64,000 nt of DNA, from NCBI RefSeq assembly GCF_000439085.1, contig NZ_AUUA01000003.1, positions 62,001 to 126,000 on the forward strand, written 5' to 3'. This document shows positions 35,602 to 45,106 of this stretch, piece after piece. The notes beneath the pieces were generated by a model, which was not told the DNA's origin, made no database searches, and saw nothing but the letters and a program-made list of their open reading frames with translations. This DNA is from Leminorella grimontii ATCC 33999 = DSM 5078. Lineage in GTDB: Bacteria; Pseudomonadota; Gammaproteobacteria; Enterobacterales; Enterobacteriaceae. A program made the position numbers and the translations under genes. Position 1 is the stretch's first letter. The number at the start of each line of letters is the position of its first letter.

Positions 35602-37296
35602 ATGGCCGTCTCAGTAAAACGCTCCGTCACCAGCACCATCGCCCGCATGCTCATCGCCATTGTGGTGCTTTCCATTTTATCCACGGGGCTAGCTCTGGTG
35701 ACGCTGGTCGCCAGCCGCACCGACGCTGAGGCGATTAACATTTCCGGCTCGCTGCGGATGCAGAGCTATCGTCTGGCCTATGACTTAACCACCCAGTCGC
35801 CCTACCTGCATTCACACATCCGCCAGTACGACGTATCCATCAACGCGCCGGCGCTAAAGGAAGTGAACCAGTTCTATTTTCCAGAGCATATCCAAAACAA
35901 GTATCAAAACCTTCTTAACCGATGGAAAGGGCTGGAAAGCGATCTTTATCGCGGCAGCGGCGACGTTTACATCAGCCAGCTTGCCGAGTACGTCAGCGAA
36001 ATCAACGAGTTTGTATTTGCCATTCAGCGCTTCTCTGAGCTCAAGCTTCAGGTCACCGGCGCAATCAGCATTGTTAGCTTTTTGGCAACCATAGGGCTGG
36101 TATTCTTCGTCATCCACTTCAGCCGTCGTAAGATCGTGGCTCCGCTTAACCGCATGGTGGTGGCCAGCCACCATATTCAAAGCGGCCGTTTCGATCACCT
36201 GCCGCTCGACGTAGGCCAACCCGATGAGCTGGGCGTTCTGGCCGAGGCGTTTACGTCAATGTCCTCCGATCTGGCAAAGCTCTATCAGTCTCTGGCGCAA
36301 AAGGTTGAAGAGAAAACGATAAAGCTCACTCAGGCCAACCGCTCTCTCGGCGTGCTATACGACTGCCTGCAGGCGCTCAGCGTGAGCCAAGTCGATCGCC
36401 AGTGCTTTGAGCAGGTGCTGAAGATCGTACGCAACAGCGAAAATCTGGTGACGATCCGTCTGGAAGTGCAAGACAGCGGCGAGGGGCGCTGGGTGCTGAT
36501 TGAAGGCGCCGAGAATCCGGACGTTCGCTGGCAGCAGCTTACGCTGCATCAACACGAACAAACGCTGGGCAAGCTCAGCTGGCAGTGCTCGGAAACGGCC
36601 GTTCACCCTCAGCTTATCGAAAACGTCGCCAACGTTATCAGTCGAGGCATCTATTTTAACCGCGCACAAAAACGCTATTTGCAGGTTATCCTGATGGAAG
36701 AGCGCGCCACCATCGCGCGCGAACTGCACGACTCTCTGGCCCAGTCGCTCTCTTTCCTACGCATCCAGCTAACCTTGCTTAAACGGGAAGTTCCTACCGA
36801 TAACGAAAAGGCGATGGCGGTTATCAAGGACTTCGATCAGGCGTTGGCCAGCGCCTATCGCCAACTGCGCGAACTGCTGGCAACCTTCAGATTGACGATT
36901 CAAGAAGCCGATCTGCACGAAGCGCTTAATCAGCTAATCACGCCGCTGCAGTCGCAAACCGCTGTTCCCATTCACATTTACTGCGCACTGTCGTCTCAGG
37001 CGCTGAACGCCCAGCAGCAGGTTCACGCGCTGCAAATTGTCAGGGAAGCGGTGCTTAATGCTATAAAACACGCCAACGCCAGCGAAATTCGAGTAAACTG
37101 TGAGCCAACGCCGGACGGCCAAAATATGATTACTATCGTCGATGACGGCAAAGGAATAAAAAGCCTTAGCGAACCGGAAGGCCACTACGGGCTGAATATT
37201 ATGAACGAACGGGCCTCGCGCCTGGGCGGAACGCTAGATATTCGTCGGCGAGAAGAAGGGGGAACCTGCGTGTGTCTGCGTTTTCCACAACAATAA
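35602..37296 (+). CDS. narQ: Nitrate/nitrite sensor histidine kinase NarQ
   Basis: 564 aa. TM1 at about residues 14-36 is followed by the periplasmic P box INISGSLRMQSYRL (46-59) that binds nitrate, TM2 near 150-170, HAMP, a cysteine-containing linker and a HisKA_3 kinase core with the phosphorylated histidine in IARELHDSLAQS. The ATG used has an AGAGGAACT ribosome site; the longer frame is not needed. E. coli NarQ is 566 aa. narP follows after 42 bp, and the nap operon is divergent. Confidence 0.95.
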   Translation: MAVSVKRSVTSTIARMLIAIVVLSILSTGLALVTLVASRTDAEAINISGSLRMQSYRLAYDLTTQSPYLHSHIRQYDVSINAPALKEVNQFYFPEHIQNKYQNLLNRWKGLESDLYRGSGDVYISQLAEYVSEINEFVFAIQRFSELKLQVTGAISIVSFLATIGLVFFVIHFSRRKIVAPLNRMVVASHHIQSGRFDHLPLDVGQPDELGVLAEAFTSMSSDLAKLYQSLAQKVEEKTIKLTQANRSLGVLYDCLQALSVSQVDRQCFEQVLKIVRNSENLVTIRLEVQDSGEGRWVLIEGAENPDVRWQQLTLHQHEQTLGKLSWQCSETAVHPQLIENVANVISRGIYFNRAQKRYLQVILMEERATIARELHDSLAQSLSFLRIQLTLLKREVPTDNEKAMAVIKDFDQALASAYRQLRELLATFRLTIQEADLHEALNQLITPLQSQTAVPIHIYCALSSQALNAQQQVHALQIVREAVLNAIKHANASEIRVNCEPTPDGQNMITIVDDGKGIKSLSEPEGHYGLNIMNERASRLGGTLDIRRREEGGTCVCLRFPQQ

Positions 37297-37338
37297 TTAG
37301 CTTGATACGTTAAGCATAAACGATAGGGAGTAACGACC

Positions 37339-37968
37339 GTGCAAGAACAGTACAGTATTTTAATTGTGGACGATCATCCGCTTATGCGTCGCGGCGTCCG
37401 CCAACTGCTGGAACTTGAACCCTCTCTGAACATCGTCGCCGAAGCCAGCAACGGAAACGAAGCGATTACCTATGCAAGCCAGTTCCAGCCAGACCTCATC
37501 CTTCTCGATCTCAATATGAAGGGGCTGTCCGGGCTGGACACGCTGAAAGCGCTGCGCAACGAGGGTATCGATTCACGCATCATCGTGCTGACGGTTTCAG
37601 ACAACCGCAACGACATCTACGCCCTGATCGACGCAGGCGCCGACGGCTATCTGCTCAAAGACAGCGAGCCCGAACTGCTTTTAGAAAAAATCAAGCAGGC
37701 CTCTTTAGGAGAGAACGTCTACAGCGACGTAATTCTGGACTATCTCGCTTCGCGCAATGACCAGACCGATCCGTTCGAATCGCTGACGGAAAGGGAGCTT
37801 GACGTGCTGCAGGAGGTCGCCCGCGGGATGTCCAACAAGCAAATCGCCACCCATCTGCACATTTCTGAAGAAACGGTAAAGGTGCACATCCGCAACATGC
37901 TGCGCAAGCTTAACGTCCGCTCCCGCGTTGCGGCGACCGTGATGTATTTGGAAAGAAAAAGCCAGTAA
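37339..37968 (+). CDS. narP: Nitrate/nitrite response regulator NarP
   Basis: 209 aa LuxR-type regulator starting at GTG. Receiver domain with DDHPLMRRGV and the phosphoacceptor Asp57 in LLDLNMKG; the C-terminal helix-turn-helix is LTERELDVLQEVARGMSN onward, ending with the RKLNVRSRVAATV segment. The sequence sides with NarP rather than NarL. In E. coli narQ and narP are unlinked; here they form an operon with a terminator 20 bp after the stop. Confidence 0.92.
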   Translation: MQEQYSILIVDDHPLMRRGVRQLLELEPSLNIVAEASNGNEAITYASQFQPDLILLDLNMKGLSGLDTLKALRNEGIDSRIIVLTVSDNRNDIYALIDAGADGYLLKDSEPELLLEKIKQASLGENVYSDVILDYLASRNDQTDPFESLTERELDVLQEVARGMSNKQIATHLHISEETVKVHIRNMLRKLNVRSRVAATVMYLERKSQ

Positions 37969-37987
37969 GTAGCGCTTCTCGCATCAG

Positions 37988-38015
37988 GCCCGCCGCCTCA
38001 GGCGGGCGCTCTTAT
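37988..38015 (+). terminator. Terminator of narQP
   Basis: Perfect 7-bp stem GCCCGCC / GGCGGGC, loop GCCTCA, followed by GCTCTTATTT, a weak T-rich tail. It stands 19 bp after narP. Confidence 0.65.
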
Positions 38016-38195
38016 TTCTCCCGCCGCCCCTCTCTATTGCCAAAGCGCGCAAACGACAATAAAACAATCTCAAAGCGCGGTAATTTCTCATACATTGTCG
38101 TCAATAAATGATAAATTTATTAATTCCGCCTATCGCCTTTCCGTTTAATCAACTTAAAGAAAAAGAAACGGACTTTATTAAAGGGAGAACTCCGT

Positions 38196-38555
38196 TTGAC
38201 GACCTACTGCATGTACGGCATCAAGAACTGTGACACGATTAAGAAAGCGCGCCGCTGGCTTGAAGAGCGCGGCGTAGAATATAGCTTCCACGACTACCGC
38301 GCCGACGGGCTGGATGACGCGCTGCTACAGCGCTTTATTGACGCGTTAGGCTGGGAAGCCATGCTCAATACGCGGGGAACCACTTGGCGCAAGCTTAGCG
38401 ATGAACAGAAGGCCGCGGCCTCAAACGAGTCCGGAGCCAAGGCGCTCATGCTTGAGCAGCCCGCCATCATCAAACGCCCCCTGCTGGTTAAGGGCGGCGC
38501 CATGCTGCTCGGTTTTTCCGACGCGGGCTATCAACAGTTTACTTCGGGAGAGTAG
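38196..38555 (+). CDS. yffB: ArsC/Spx-family thioredoxin-fold protein YffB
   Basis: 119 aa. The redox cysteine lies in [17 protein letters not shown] and the family sequence [10 protein letters not shown] and IIKRPLL follow. YffB resembles arsenate reductases but its substrate is unknown. A GGGAGA site suits a TTG start; an ATG five codons later is the alternative. It overlaps nothing and its stop is 4 bp from dapE, so the two are an operon as in E. coli. Confidence 0.88.
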   Translation: MTTYCMYGIKNCDTIKKARRWLEERGVEYSFHDYRADGLDDALLQRFIDALGWEAMLNTRGTTWRKLSDEQKAAASNESGAKALMLEQPAIIKRPLLVKGGAMLLGFSDAGYQQFTSGE

Positions 38556-38559
38556 CGCT

Positions 38560-39696
38560 ATGGCATGTCCGGTCATTACCCTAGCAGAGCAGCTAATATC
38601 TCGCCCGTCCCTTAGCCCTAACGACGAAGGCTGCCAGCAAATCATGATTAAGCGTCTGGAAGCTATCGGCTTTCACGTTGAAGAGATGAACTTCGGCGAT
38701 ACGCAAAACTTTTGGGCCTGGCGTAAAGGCAACAGCGAAGGGCCAACGCTGGCGTTCGCCGGCCATACCGACGTCGTTCCGGCCGGCGACGAAAGCCAGT
38801 GGCGACAGCCCCCCTTCTCGCCGACGATTGAAAACGGTTTTCTGTACGGACGGGGCGCGGCCGACATGAAAGGATCGCTGGCCGCAATGGTGGTTGCCGC
38901 CGAACGCTTCGTTTCAGCAAATCCCAACCATTCCGGCAGGCTCGCGTTTCTCATCACCTCCGACGAAGAGGCCAGCGCGGTTAACGGCACGGTGAAGGTG
39001 GTTGAAGCCCTGGCGGCGCGTAAAGAGCGCATCGAATACTGTCTGGTCGGCGAGCCGTCCAGCACTGAGCGCGTTGGCGACGTGGTTAAAAACGGGCGGC
39101 GCGGATCGATTACTGCCAACCTGACCGTATTCGGCACTCAGGGGCACGTCGCATACCCTCATTTGGCCGACAACCCGGTTCACCGCGCTTCAGCGTTTAT
39201 TCAGGAGCTGGTTAACGTACAATGGGATCGCGGCAATGAGTTCTTCCCTGCGACCAGCATGCAGATAGCCAATATCAAAGCGGGCACCGGCAGCAATAAC
39301 GTGATCCCCGGCGAGCTGTTCGTTCAATTCAACTTCCGCTACAGCACCGAGCTGACCCATGAGCAAATTATGGCTAAAGTTCAGGCCATGCTTGACCGTC
39401 ATCAGCTGCGCTATCGCATCGACTGGAACCTCTCCGGCAAGCCGTTCCTAACGCCGAAAGGCAGGCTGGTCGACGCCGTCTCTACCGCGGTAGAGCATTA
39501 CGCAGGCATTCGCCCTGAGCTTTTAACTAACGGCGGCACGTCGGACGGGCGTTTTATCGCCCAGCTGGGAACTCAGGTAGTTGAACTCGGCCCGGTCAAC
39601 GCCACTATCCATAAGGTGAACGAATGCGTGAACGCCGCCGACCTTCAGCTGCTTAGCCGCATGTACCAAAAAATTATGGAGCAGCTGCTGGCATGA
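38560..39696 (+). CDS. dapE: Succinyl-diaminopimelate desuccinylase
   Basis: 378 aa M20-family zinc hydrolase that removes succinate from N-succinyl-LL-diaminopimelate in lysine and peptidoglycan synthesis. [28 protein letters not shown] and GEPSS carry the metal ligands and catalytic Glu; GTSDGRF is also conserved. I start at the ATG giving [12 protein letters not shown]; the longer frame runs through yffB. The next gene overlaps by 4 bp. Confidence 0.96.
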   Translation: MACPVITLAEQLISRPSLSPNDEGCQQIMIKRLEAIGFHVEEMNFGDTQNFWAWRKGNSEGPTLAFAGHTDVVPAGDESQWRQPPFSPTIENGFLYGRGAADMKGSLAAMVVAAERFVSANPNHSGRLAFLITSDEEASAVNGTVKVVEALAARKERIEYCLVGEPSSTERVGDVVKNGRRGSITANLTVFGTQGHVAYPHLADNPVHRASAFIQELVNVQWDRGNEFFPATSMQIANIKAGTGSNNVIPGELFVQFNFRYSTELTHEQIMAKVQAMLDRHQLRYRIDWNLSGKPFLTPKGRLVDAVSTAVEHYAGIRPELLTNGGTSDGRFIAQLGTQVVELGPVNATIHKVNECVNAADLQLLSRMYQKIMEQLLA

Positions 39697-40382
39697 TCGC
39701 GCCCACAGAACTCACTGGTCAAAGCGACGGACACCTAACGGCGCTCTCAGGCAACCACCGCCTCCAGCCGGAGGCCGCCTCCGCATTTTTATCCATGCAG
39801 GCGGCGGCGAAAGAGGCTGGTTTTGACCTGCAGCCGGCCAGCACCTTTCGCGACTTCGCCCGCCAGCAAAAAATCTGGAACGACAAGTTTAACGGCCTAC
39901 GTCCGGTGCTGGACGCAGACAGTCGCCCCATGGACATCTCAACGCTCAGCGTAGAGCAGCGCTGCCGTGCGATACTGCGCTGGTCGGCGCTGCCGGGCGC
40001 AAGCCGTCACCACTGGGGAACCGATCTCGACGTTTACGATCCCGACCTGTTGTCCGAAGGGAAAAAGCTGCATCTGGAGCCTTGGGAATACGAACGCGGC
40101 GGCTACTTCTACGCCCTGACCCGCTGGCTCGACGTCAATATGGCGCGGTACGGCTTTTACCGCCCCTTCGTTAACGACGCAGGCGGCGTAGCCGTTGAGC
40201 CCTGGCACCTGAGCTATTTTCCGCTGTCAGAGAAGCTATCGACACAGTTAACGCCTAAGCTTTTACTATCGGCTTGGGAAGGTCAGGAGATCGCGGGCTA
40301 CGATTGGCTATCGACCCATCTTGACGAGGTGTTTCAACGCTACATAACCGTTTGTAAGGGAGCGCCGTCATGCATTGGCTAG
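39693..40382 (+). CDS. M15-family (VanY-like) D,D-carboxypeptidase homologue
   Basis: 229 aa. The M15B zinc motif [10 protein letters not shown] (His106, Asp113) and the second motif EPWHLSY (Glu169, His172) are intact, so a D-Ala-D-Ala or related L,D/D,D peptidase activity is expected. There is no signal peptide, which is odd for an enzyme of cell-wall peptides and suggests action on cytoplasmic precursors or recycled muropeptides. Overlap of 4 bp with dapE and 13 bp with ypfN ties it to this operon. Confidence 0.85.
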   Translation: MIAPTELTGQSDGHLTALSGNHRLQPEAASAFLSMQAAAKEAGFDLQPASTFRDFARQQKIWNDKFNGLRPVLDADSRPMDISTLSVEQRCRAILRWSALPGASRHHWGTDLDVYDPDLLSEGKKLHLEPWEYERGGYFYALTRWLDVNMARYGFYRPFVNDAGGVAVEPWHLSYFPLSEKLSTQLTPKLLLSAWEGQEIAGYDWLSTHLDEVFQRYITVCKGAPSCIG

Positions 40383-40573
40383 CGGACTACTGGTGGGTCA
40401 TTTTACTGGTTCTGGTCGGGATGCTTATCAACAGCATCAAAGCGCTTTCCAGAATCAACTATGACGGCTCTTTGAAAAAGAAATCCAACCTTCCGCCTCA
40501 TCGCGACAACAACGCGCAGTGGGATAAAGAGGAAGACGACGAGTGGAATAAAGATAAAAAGGACCAGAAGTAG
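40370..40573 (+). CDS. ypfN: UPF0370 small membrane protein YpfN
   Basis: 67 aa. One N-terminal membrane helix (about residues 5-23, WWVILLVLVGMLINSI) is followed by the conserved ALSRINYDG and a very charged, Lys/Asp-rich tail. Function unknown. It overlaps the end of the M15 gene by 13 bp. In E. coli ypfN follows dapE directly. Confidence 0.93.
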   Translation: MHWLADYWWVILLVLVGMLINSIKALSRINYDGSLKKKSNLPPHRDNNAQWDKEEDDEWNKDKKDQK

Positions 40574-40582
40574 CGAACGGCC

Positions 40583-40867
40583 TTATCGTGGCCATTGCCG
40601 CGCGGTATGAAGCACGCGTAAGACATGCAACTCGACGTCACTGGCCTCATAAATCAACAGATAGCTCGTCGTTACCACGGCTTCACGCGTTCCTTCTACC
40701 CGCCCAGGCCGATGCATATCAGGCGCTTCAGCCGCCCTTAGCGCGACGGCGACAAAAAGCGCATCCATTTCATCAGCCTTTTTAATCCCTGCACGGTCGC
40801 TTAAATAATCCCAAATGGCGAAGCGATCGTCGTCAGCTTCCGCTCTGAATTTAACGATCCTTGTCAT
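40583..40867 (-). CDS. ParE-family toxin
   Basis: 94 aa. The N-terminal VKFRAEADDDRFAIWDYLSD, central GRVEGTREAVV and the YLLIYEAS with HVLRVLHTARQWP tail are those of ParE/RelE plasmid-stabilisation toxins; by family ParE members act on gyrase. It overlaps the gene upstream by 4 bp. The pair sits in reverse orientation between ypfN and tmcA, an accessory insert in an otherwise conserved operon stretch. Confidence 0.88.
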   Translation of the reverse strand: MTRIVKFRAEADDDRFAIWDYLSDRAGIKKADEMDALFVAVALRAAEAPDMHRPGRVEGTREAVVTTSYLLIYEASDVELHVLRVLHTARQWPR

Positions 40868-41337
40868 TTCATGCTGTTAATTTTGGCGGCCTTACGCGCC
40901 GCCAGGCTGGCGTTTGACTGCTCCAGCGTCAGCGCCGGGCGGGCGCTATTTTGCGCAGCGGCGACCTGTTCTCTAAACCACCGGTCGTAGGCCGCGGCCT
41001 CATGAACCCTTTTCATTGCCGCCGACCTGTCGGGCCGCGTCGACTTACTAATACTGCTATCCATCACGCTAATATTCATGGTGCTAATCCCCATATCAAA
41101 AAGAAACGCCACGACAGTATCCAGATTGCGGAAGACTCTCGCCTCCCCCTGTTTACTGCGCTGAGAAACCAAAAACAGCTCGCTGCCGTCGCCGACTTTA
41201 ATGGCCACGTTCCAACGGCCCGAAACGCCAACGATCCTGACCGCCGTCACGGCGCCGGACGCAAGCAGGTTCGTCAACGCCTTCTGGTCTATCACCTTCT
41301 GGTCTATGACCTTTTGCCCTATGGTCGCAGATTGCAT
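40864..41337 (-). CDS. ParC/PaaA-like antitoxin
   Basis: 157 aa. The C-terminal 60 residues (DRSAAMKRVHEAAAYDRWFR onward) look like the PaaA2/ParD-type antitoxin that binds ParE. The preceding 90 residues (ALTNLLASGAVTAVRIVGV, then FLVSQRSKQGEARVFRNLD) resemble the ParC-family partition-associated proteins of plasmids. So the antitoxin appears to be a two-part protein. The N-terminus has a tandem QKVID repeat encoded by 15-bp units. A palindrome just upstream is the likely operator. Confidence 0.75.
   Translation of the reverse strand: MQSATIGQKVIDQKVIDQKALTNLLASGAVTAVRIVGVSGRWNVAIKVGDGSELFLVSQRSKQGEARVFRNLDTVVAFLFDMGISTMNISVMDSSISKSTRPDRSAAMKRVHEAAAYDRWFREQVAAAQNSARPALTLEQSNASLAARKAAKINSMK
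41281..41325 (-). repeat. 15-bp tandem repeat inside the antitoxin gene
   Basis: Two nearly identical 15-bp units (41281-41295, 41296-41310) and a third, diverged unit (41311-41325) encode QKVID-QKVID and a related stretch near the N-terminus. Being in frame, gain or loss of units would alter the length of the antitoxin without breaking it. Confidence 0.75.
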
Positions 41338-41358
41338 TGGTCCATCCTCATTTATTTA

Positions 41359-41377
41359 TAAACTGATAGTCAGTTTA
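41359..41377. promoter_or_regulatory. Palindromic operator of the ParE module
   Basis: TAAACTGA and TCAGTTTA are perfect 8-bp arms around TAG. It lies 22-40 bp upstream of the antitoxin ATG, beside TATAGT on the minus strand, a good -10 hexamer. This is the expected layout for autorepression by the antitoxin. Confidence 0.65.
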
Positions 41378-41534
41378 CTATACAAAAAGAGAAGAAGCGC
41401 CGCATTTACACGAAAAACCGCAGACCATCGCCACAGCGAGGACATCATGCACGATACCCTAAAGGTTTACTCGGAAAGGTTGGAAGGAATGTAAAAGATT
41501 GCGGCACGTCCCGCATATTGCGATGAAACCAGGA

Positions 41535-43580
41535 CTAGTGTTCCAATGTCGTAAGGCCCGTTGCCCATGACTGCCAGTAATTGCAGCGCTCGCCGTCTAT
41601 CGCGGCCAGCGCGCTAGCGACCTCATCTCGCCAACCCTGAATCAGCGATTTACGCCCGCTAAGCGCAAAACGCTCGATAATCTGCCGTTCGTCCAGCCTG
41701 TCGTCCAGCAGTTGACGCAGGCTCGGACAGGCCGCTTCGCGGTGGCGCAGCAGCCGATACAGCGCCACCTGCGCACCCAGCACGGAGCGATGGGCAAAGG
41801 CAAATCCCGCAAGCTCTCTCCAGTCCTCTTCGTCCAACGGCGATGGCGCAACGGCGCCGATATGCCGCAGCCCGGAACACTGGGTTAACTGATTGAGCAA
41901 AAACTGGCGCTTGGCCCGCCGGGCCAGCGCGTTGGCTTCCTGAGTGAAGGGAACGATCGCCATGGCGGCACAGCAGCCGCTGCTCGCTTCCGGGTGGCTG
42001 CCCATATGGACAAGCTCAAAGCCGCAGGCCTGCCAAAAGGCCCACAGCGGTTCGATGTAGCCGAAGCTGACGGAAAGATAGTCCAGGCCGCGGGCACGGG
42101 CGCATTTAATCTGCGCTTCAATTAGCGCCTTCGCCACGCCCCTGCGCCTTCTTGACGGCAGCACCGCAATGCGGGAAACGCGTGCGGAACGAAGCCTCGC
42201 AGCCTGGTATTCAGAGCCATGCGCCGCTAAAGACTGCGCCACCAGGTTTCCCCTAGGCCGTCGCCGGCCTGCCCAGACGTCTCTGGCGAGTTCAGGCGAA
42301 AGCCCGCCTTCGTCAACTAACCACAGCGCAGCAATAACCGCGCCGCGCTCGTCTTTCGCAACAGAGAAAGCCATATCCGGCGCGTCAAGCAGGCGGCGGA
42401 GATCCAACGGGCTGGTGCGATAGTGCGCACTGGTCAGCAGGCCATAATACTGCTCAAGCAGCCCTTCATTTTCAACCAGCTGGCTTCGGCTCACGTCTTC
42501 TACCCGATAGCTTCCGCCGGACGAATCGCTAAGCGTATTTTCCACGTCCATCAGCAAAAGCCGCCGCGTGAAACGCTCTAGAGGATCGCCCTGCGCCCAG
42601 CGAATAGGGTGCTCCAGATGCAGCAAATGCAGGTCGCTTAAGCCGGCGCAAAACTTCAATAAAAACCCGCGTCCGCTGCCCTCGTAGCCCTGTACCGTCG
42701 TGGTGAACAGCACGCGGGGGAACAGCGACGCCAGCCGATAAAGCAATGGTGCAGGAATAGCCGCGGCCTCATCGACGATAAGCCAGTCAACGTCGTCGGG
42801 CGGCGTTTGCCCACAGAGCGCCAACAGCGCGTCCGGAGAGAAAAACCGTACGCGCGCTTTGCCCCAGGCAAGCAGCGTTTCCACCGAGGCCTTCGCAGGC
42901 GCGGTCAACCAGCATTCCCCCTTCCCTTGCCAGCGTTCGGCCAGCATGCCCGCGACGGCGGACTTCCCGCGTCCCCGGTCGGCAAGCAGAACGTAGTTTC
43001 CCTTTTCAGCGCAAAGCAGCTGGGAGAGCAAATTTTGCTGGGCGGGCGTCGGCTGCCCGTTGGGAGCCTGCCAAGGCGCATCTCCCGTCAGCAACGCCGG
43101 ATTAAACGGATCCGGCTGTCGCCACAGCATAACGTCAGCATCCTCATTGACGCATCGGCGAAAGCGCTCAACAAAGTTGGGCGTCGCGATGGGTCCGGGG
43201 CCGTCGCTCCAGCGAAGGCTGTCCTCATCGGGAAGCGAAGCCCACGGCTCCCATTCTGGAGTCAGTACCACCAGCAGGCTGCCTGCCGCCAGCAGGCCGG
43301 AAACCGCGGCGAACGCTTCGGCGTGGAAGCCCCGCGTCGCATCAATGATCGCATGGCGAAGCTCTGTCCCCAGAAGTCGATTGACGCTTGACGGCTTCTG
43401 GTACTTTACCCCCTTCCCTTTGGGCTCTGCTTCAGACACCCACAGCCAGTCGCCGCCGTGCCGTTCGATCAGTTCGTCGACGCGCAGGCGCAGCCACGCC
43501 GCATCGCCGCTCAAAACGAGCAGGCGTCGCATACCGCAGGCTTGCATCTGATTCAGATGAAAAGAAAGGTCGACGTACAT
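41535..43580 (-). CDS. tmcA: tRNA(Met) cytidine acetyltransferase
   Basis: 681 aa (E. coli 671). The enzyme makes N4-acetylcytidine at the wobble base of elongator tRNA-Met using acetyl-CoA and ATP. An RNA-helicase-like module holds Walker A in LADRGRGKSAVAG and Walker B in DWLIVDEAAAIP; a GNAT domain follows with the SRRRRGVAKALIEAQIK acetyl-CoA motif. I begin at the ATG giving MYVDLSFHLNQMQ, which aligns with E. coli; the longer frame needs TTG. Ribosome site is weak. Confidence 0.93.
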   Translation of the reverse strand: MYVDLSFHLNQMQACGMRRLLVLSGDAAWLRLRVDELIERHGGDWLWVSEAEPKGKGVKYQKPSSVNRLLGTELRHAIIDATRGFHAEAFAAVSGLLAAGSLLVVLTPEWEPWASLPDEDSLRWSDGPGPIATPNFVERFRRCVNEDADVMLWRQPDPFNPALLTGDAPWQAPNGQPTPAQQNLLSQLLCAEKGNYVLLADRGRGKSAVAGMLAERWQGKGECWLTAPAKASVETLLAWGKARVRFFSPDALLALCGQTPPDDVDWLIVDEAAAIPAPLLYRLASLFPRVLFTTTVQGYEGSGRGFLLKFCAGLSDLHLLHLEHPIRWAQGDPLERFTRRLLLMDVENTLSDSSGGSYRVEDVSRSQLVENEGLLEQYYGLLTSAHYRTSPLDLRRLLDAPDMAFSVAKDERGAVIAALWLVDEGGLSPELARDVWAGRRRPRGNLVAQSLAAHGSEYQAARLRSARVSRIAVLPSRRRRGVAKALIEAQIKCARARGLDYLSVSFGYIEPLWAFWQACGFELVHMGSHPEASSGCCAAMAIVPFTQEANALARRAKRQFLLNQLTQCSGLRHIGAVAPSPLDEEDWRELAGFAFAHRSVLGAQVALYRLLRHREAACPSLRQLLDDRLDERQIIERFALSGRKSLIQGWRDEVASALAAIDGERCNYWQSWATGLTTLEH

Positions 43581-43682
43581 TGGATAGAGGCCACGCAATA
43601 ACAATAGGTTAGGGGCGATTATAAGGGCTGTTGGCGAGAAGTCATATCATTTATATTGCCGTCGGCATCCAGCGCCTATTCG

Positions 43683-44135
43683 TTAGCCTTTACCTACAAT
43701 CAGCGATACCACGCCTGCCGCGATGAGCGGCCCAACCGGGATGCCGCGAAAGAAGGCTACGCCAATAATCGTACCGACCAAAAGCCCGGCGACGACGCTC
43801 GGCTGGTTGGTCATCAGCGTCACGCCGCGCCCACCGAGCCAGGCAACGACAATGCCGATAACAATCGCCACCAGCGACTTCCAGTTAACAAAAACCTGCA
43901 TCAGCATAGACGGCGACATCTTGCCGTTTGCCAGCGGCGTCATTACCGCAATGGTCAAAATGGTGATTCCAATAGTCAATCCGTACTTTTGCACCCAGGG
44001 GAAAGCGGCCGAAAGCGGGGTCAGACGCAGGATCAGCAGTACAAGAATAGCGATAGTAACGGTGTTGTTATGGCTTAATATTCCCAGACCTGCCAGCACC
44101 AGCAGGACTATCAGCGTGGGATCGATATGGGGCAT
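43683..44135 (-). CDS. yeaL: DUF441 membrane protein, YeaL-like
   Basis: 150 aa inner-membrane protein with about four helices. Family sequences include the GLGILSHN start, [44 protein letters not shown] and the C-terminal [14 protein letters not shown]. Function unknown. An in-frame TTG seven codons upstream with AAGG is a rival start. E. coli yeaL is elsewhere on the map; its place between tmcA and ypfJ is specific to this lineage. Confidence 0.88.
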   Translation of the reverse strand: MPHIDPTLIVLLVLAGLGILSHNNTVTIAILVLLILRLTPLSAAFPWVQKYGLTIGITILTIAVMTPLANGKMSPSMLMQVFVNWKSLVAIVIGIVVAWLGGRGVTLMTNQPSVVAGLLVGTIIGVAFFRGIPVGPLIAAGVVSLIVGKG

Positions 44136-44173
44136 TTGCGCGTTACTCGTAGTCAAAAGGCCTTAACTCGTTG

Positions 44174-44204
44174 ACGGGCGTCGGATGCCAAATGGCATCG
44201 ACGC
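44174..44204. repeat. Long hairpin between ypfJ and yeaL
   Basis: A 13-bp stem with one bulged G (GGGCGTCGGATGCC / GGCATCGACGCCC) and an AAAT loop. No T run follows on either strand, so it may act in mRNA stability or as a weak or Rho-assisted terminator. Confidence 0.55.
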
Positions 44205-44230
44205 CCTATCATAGCGCAAATAGTGAGAAA

Positions 44231-45106
44231 TTATAGTTTGGCGGCGTTGAAAGTATCGCACTGGCGATAGTCGCCGCTGTCAAAACCACGCTTGAACCAG
44301 GTATAGCGCTGCTGTGATGTGCCGTGCGTAAAGCTGTCGGGGATAACCCTGCCGGAACTCTGCTTCTGCAGGCGATCGTCACCGATGGCCTGCGCAGCGT
44401 TCAACGCCTCTTCCAAATCACCGACCTCTAAAATTTGCTGGTTCTTCAGGGTATTCCCCCAAACGCCTGCGTAGCAGTCGGCCTGAAGTTCAAGGCGTAC
44501 GGACAGCTGGTTAACCTCCGCCTGACTTTTAGACGACTGCTGCAGGGCCCGTACTTTGTCTGCCGTTCCCATCAGGTTTTGTACGTGATGCCCCACTTCA
44601 TGCGCCACCACGTAGGCCTGAGCAAAATCGCCTCCGGCACGCATTTTCTTTTCCATATCCTGATAGAAAGAGAGGTCGATATAGACGGTCTTATCCGCCG
44701 GGCAATAGAACGGCCCCATCACCGCCTGCCCCGTACCGCATCCGGTCCGGGTCGCGCCGCGATACAGCACCAGCTTAGGATCCTGATACTGTGCGCCCTG
44801 CTGTTTAAAAATGGCTCGCCAAGAGTCTTCCGTTGACGCCAACACGGTAGAGGTAAACTTGGCCTGTTCGTTGTCTTTTTCCGATACGGGCTGAACCTGC
44901 TCCGTCGTCGGCGCCTCTCCCCCCGTCAGCAGAGGCGTTAGGTCGACGCCGTAATAGCCGGCGACCAGCACGACCACCAGCAAAATTAGCCCGCCCTTTC
45001 CGCTCGGCAGGCGAATGTTTCCACCACCCATGCCCCGTGAAAATCCTCCGGACTGCTGCCGACGATCCTCGACGTTTTCACTTTCTCTACGACCTTGCCA
45101 CCGCAT
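44231..45106 (-). CDS. ypfJ: Neutral zinc metallopeptidase family protein YpfJ
   Basis: 291 aa. A cytoplasmic Gly/Arg-rich N-terminus precedes one membrane helix (about 38-54), after which the bulk faces the periplasm. The zinc motif is HEVGHH with downstream [12 protein letters not shown] carrying a third ligand; the family tail [20 protein letters not shown] is intact. Substrate unknown. It is between yeaL and purC, close to the E. coli order tmcA-ypfJ-purC. Confidence 0.93.
   Translation of the reverse strand: MRWQGRRESENVEDRRQQSGGFSRGMGGGNIRLPSGKGGLILLVVVLVAGYYGVDLTPLLTGGEAPTTEQVQPVSEKDNEQAKFTSTVLASTEDSWRAIFKQQGAQYQDPKLVLYRGATRTGCGTGQAVMGPFYCPADKTVYIDLSFYQDMEKKMRAGGDFAQAYVVAHEVGHHVQNLMGTADKVRALQQSSKSQAEVNQLSVRLELQADCYAGVWGNTLKNQQILEVGDLEEALNAAQAIGDDRLQKQSSGRVIPDSFTHGTSQQRYTWFKRGFDSGDYRQCDTFNAAKL

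Noticed and set aside
42807-43391. 194-codon frame opposite tmcA
   Set aside because: Arg/Pro/Gln-rich shadow with no family resemblance.
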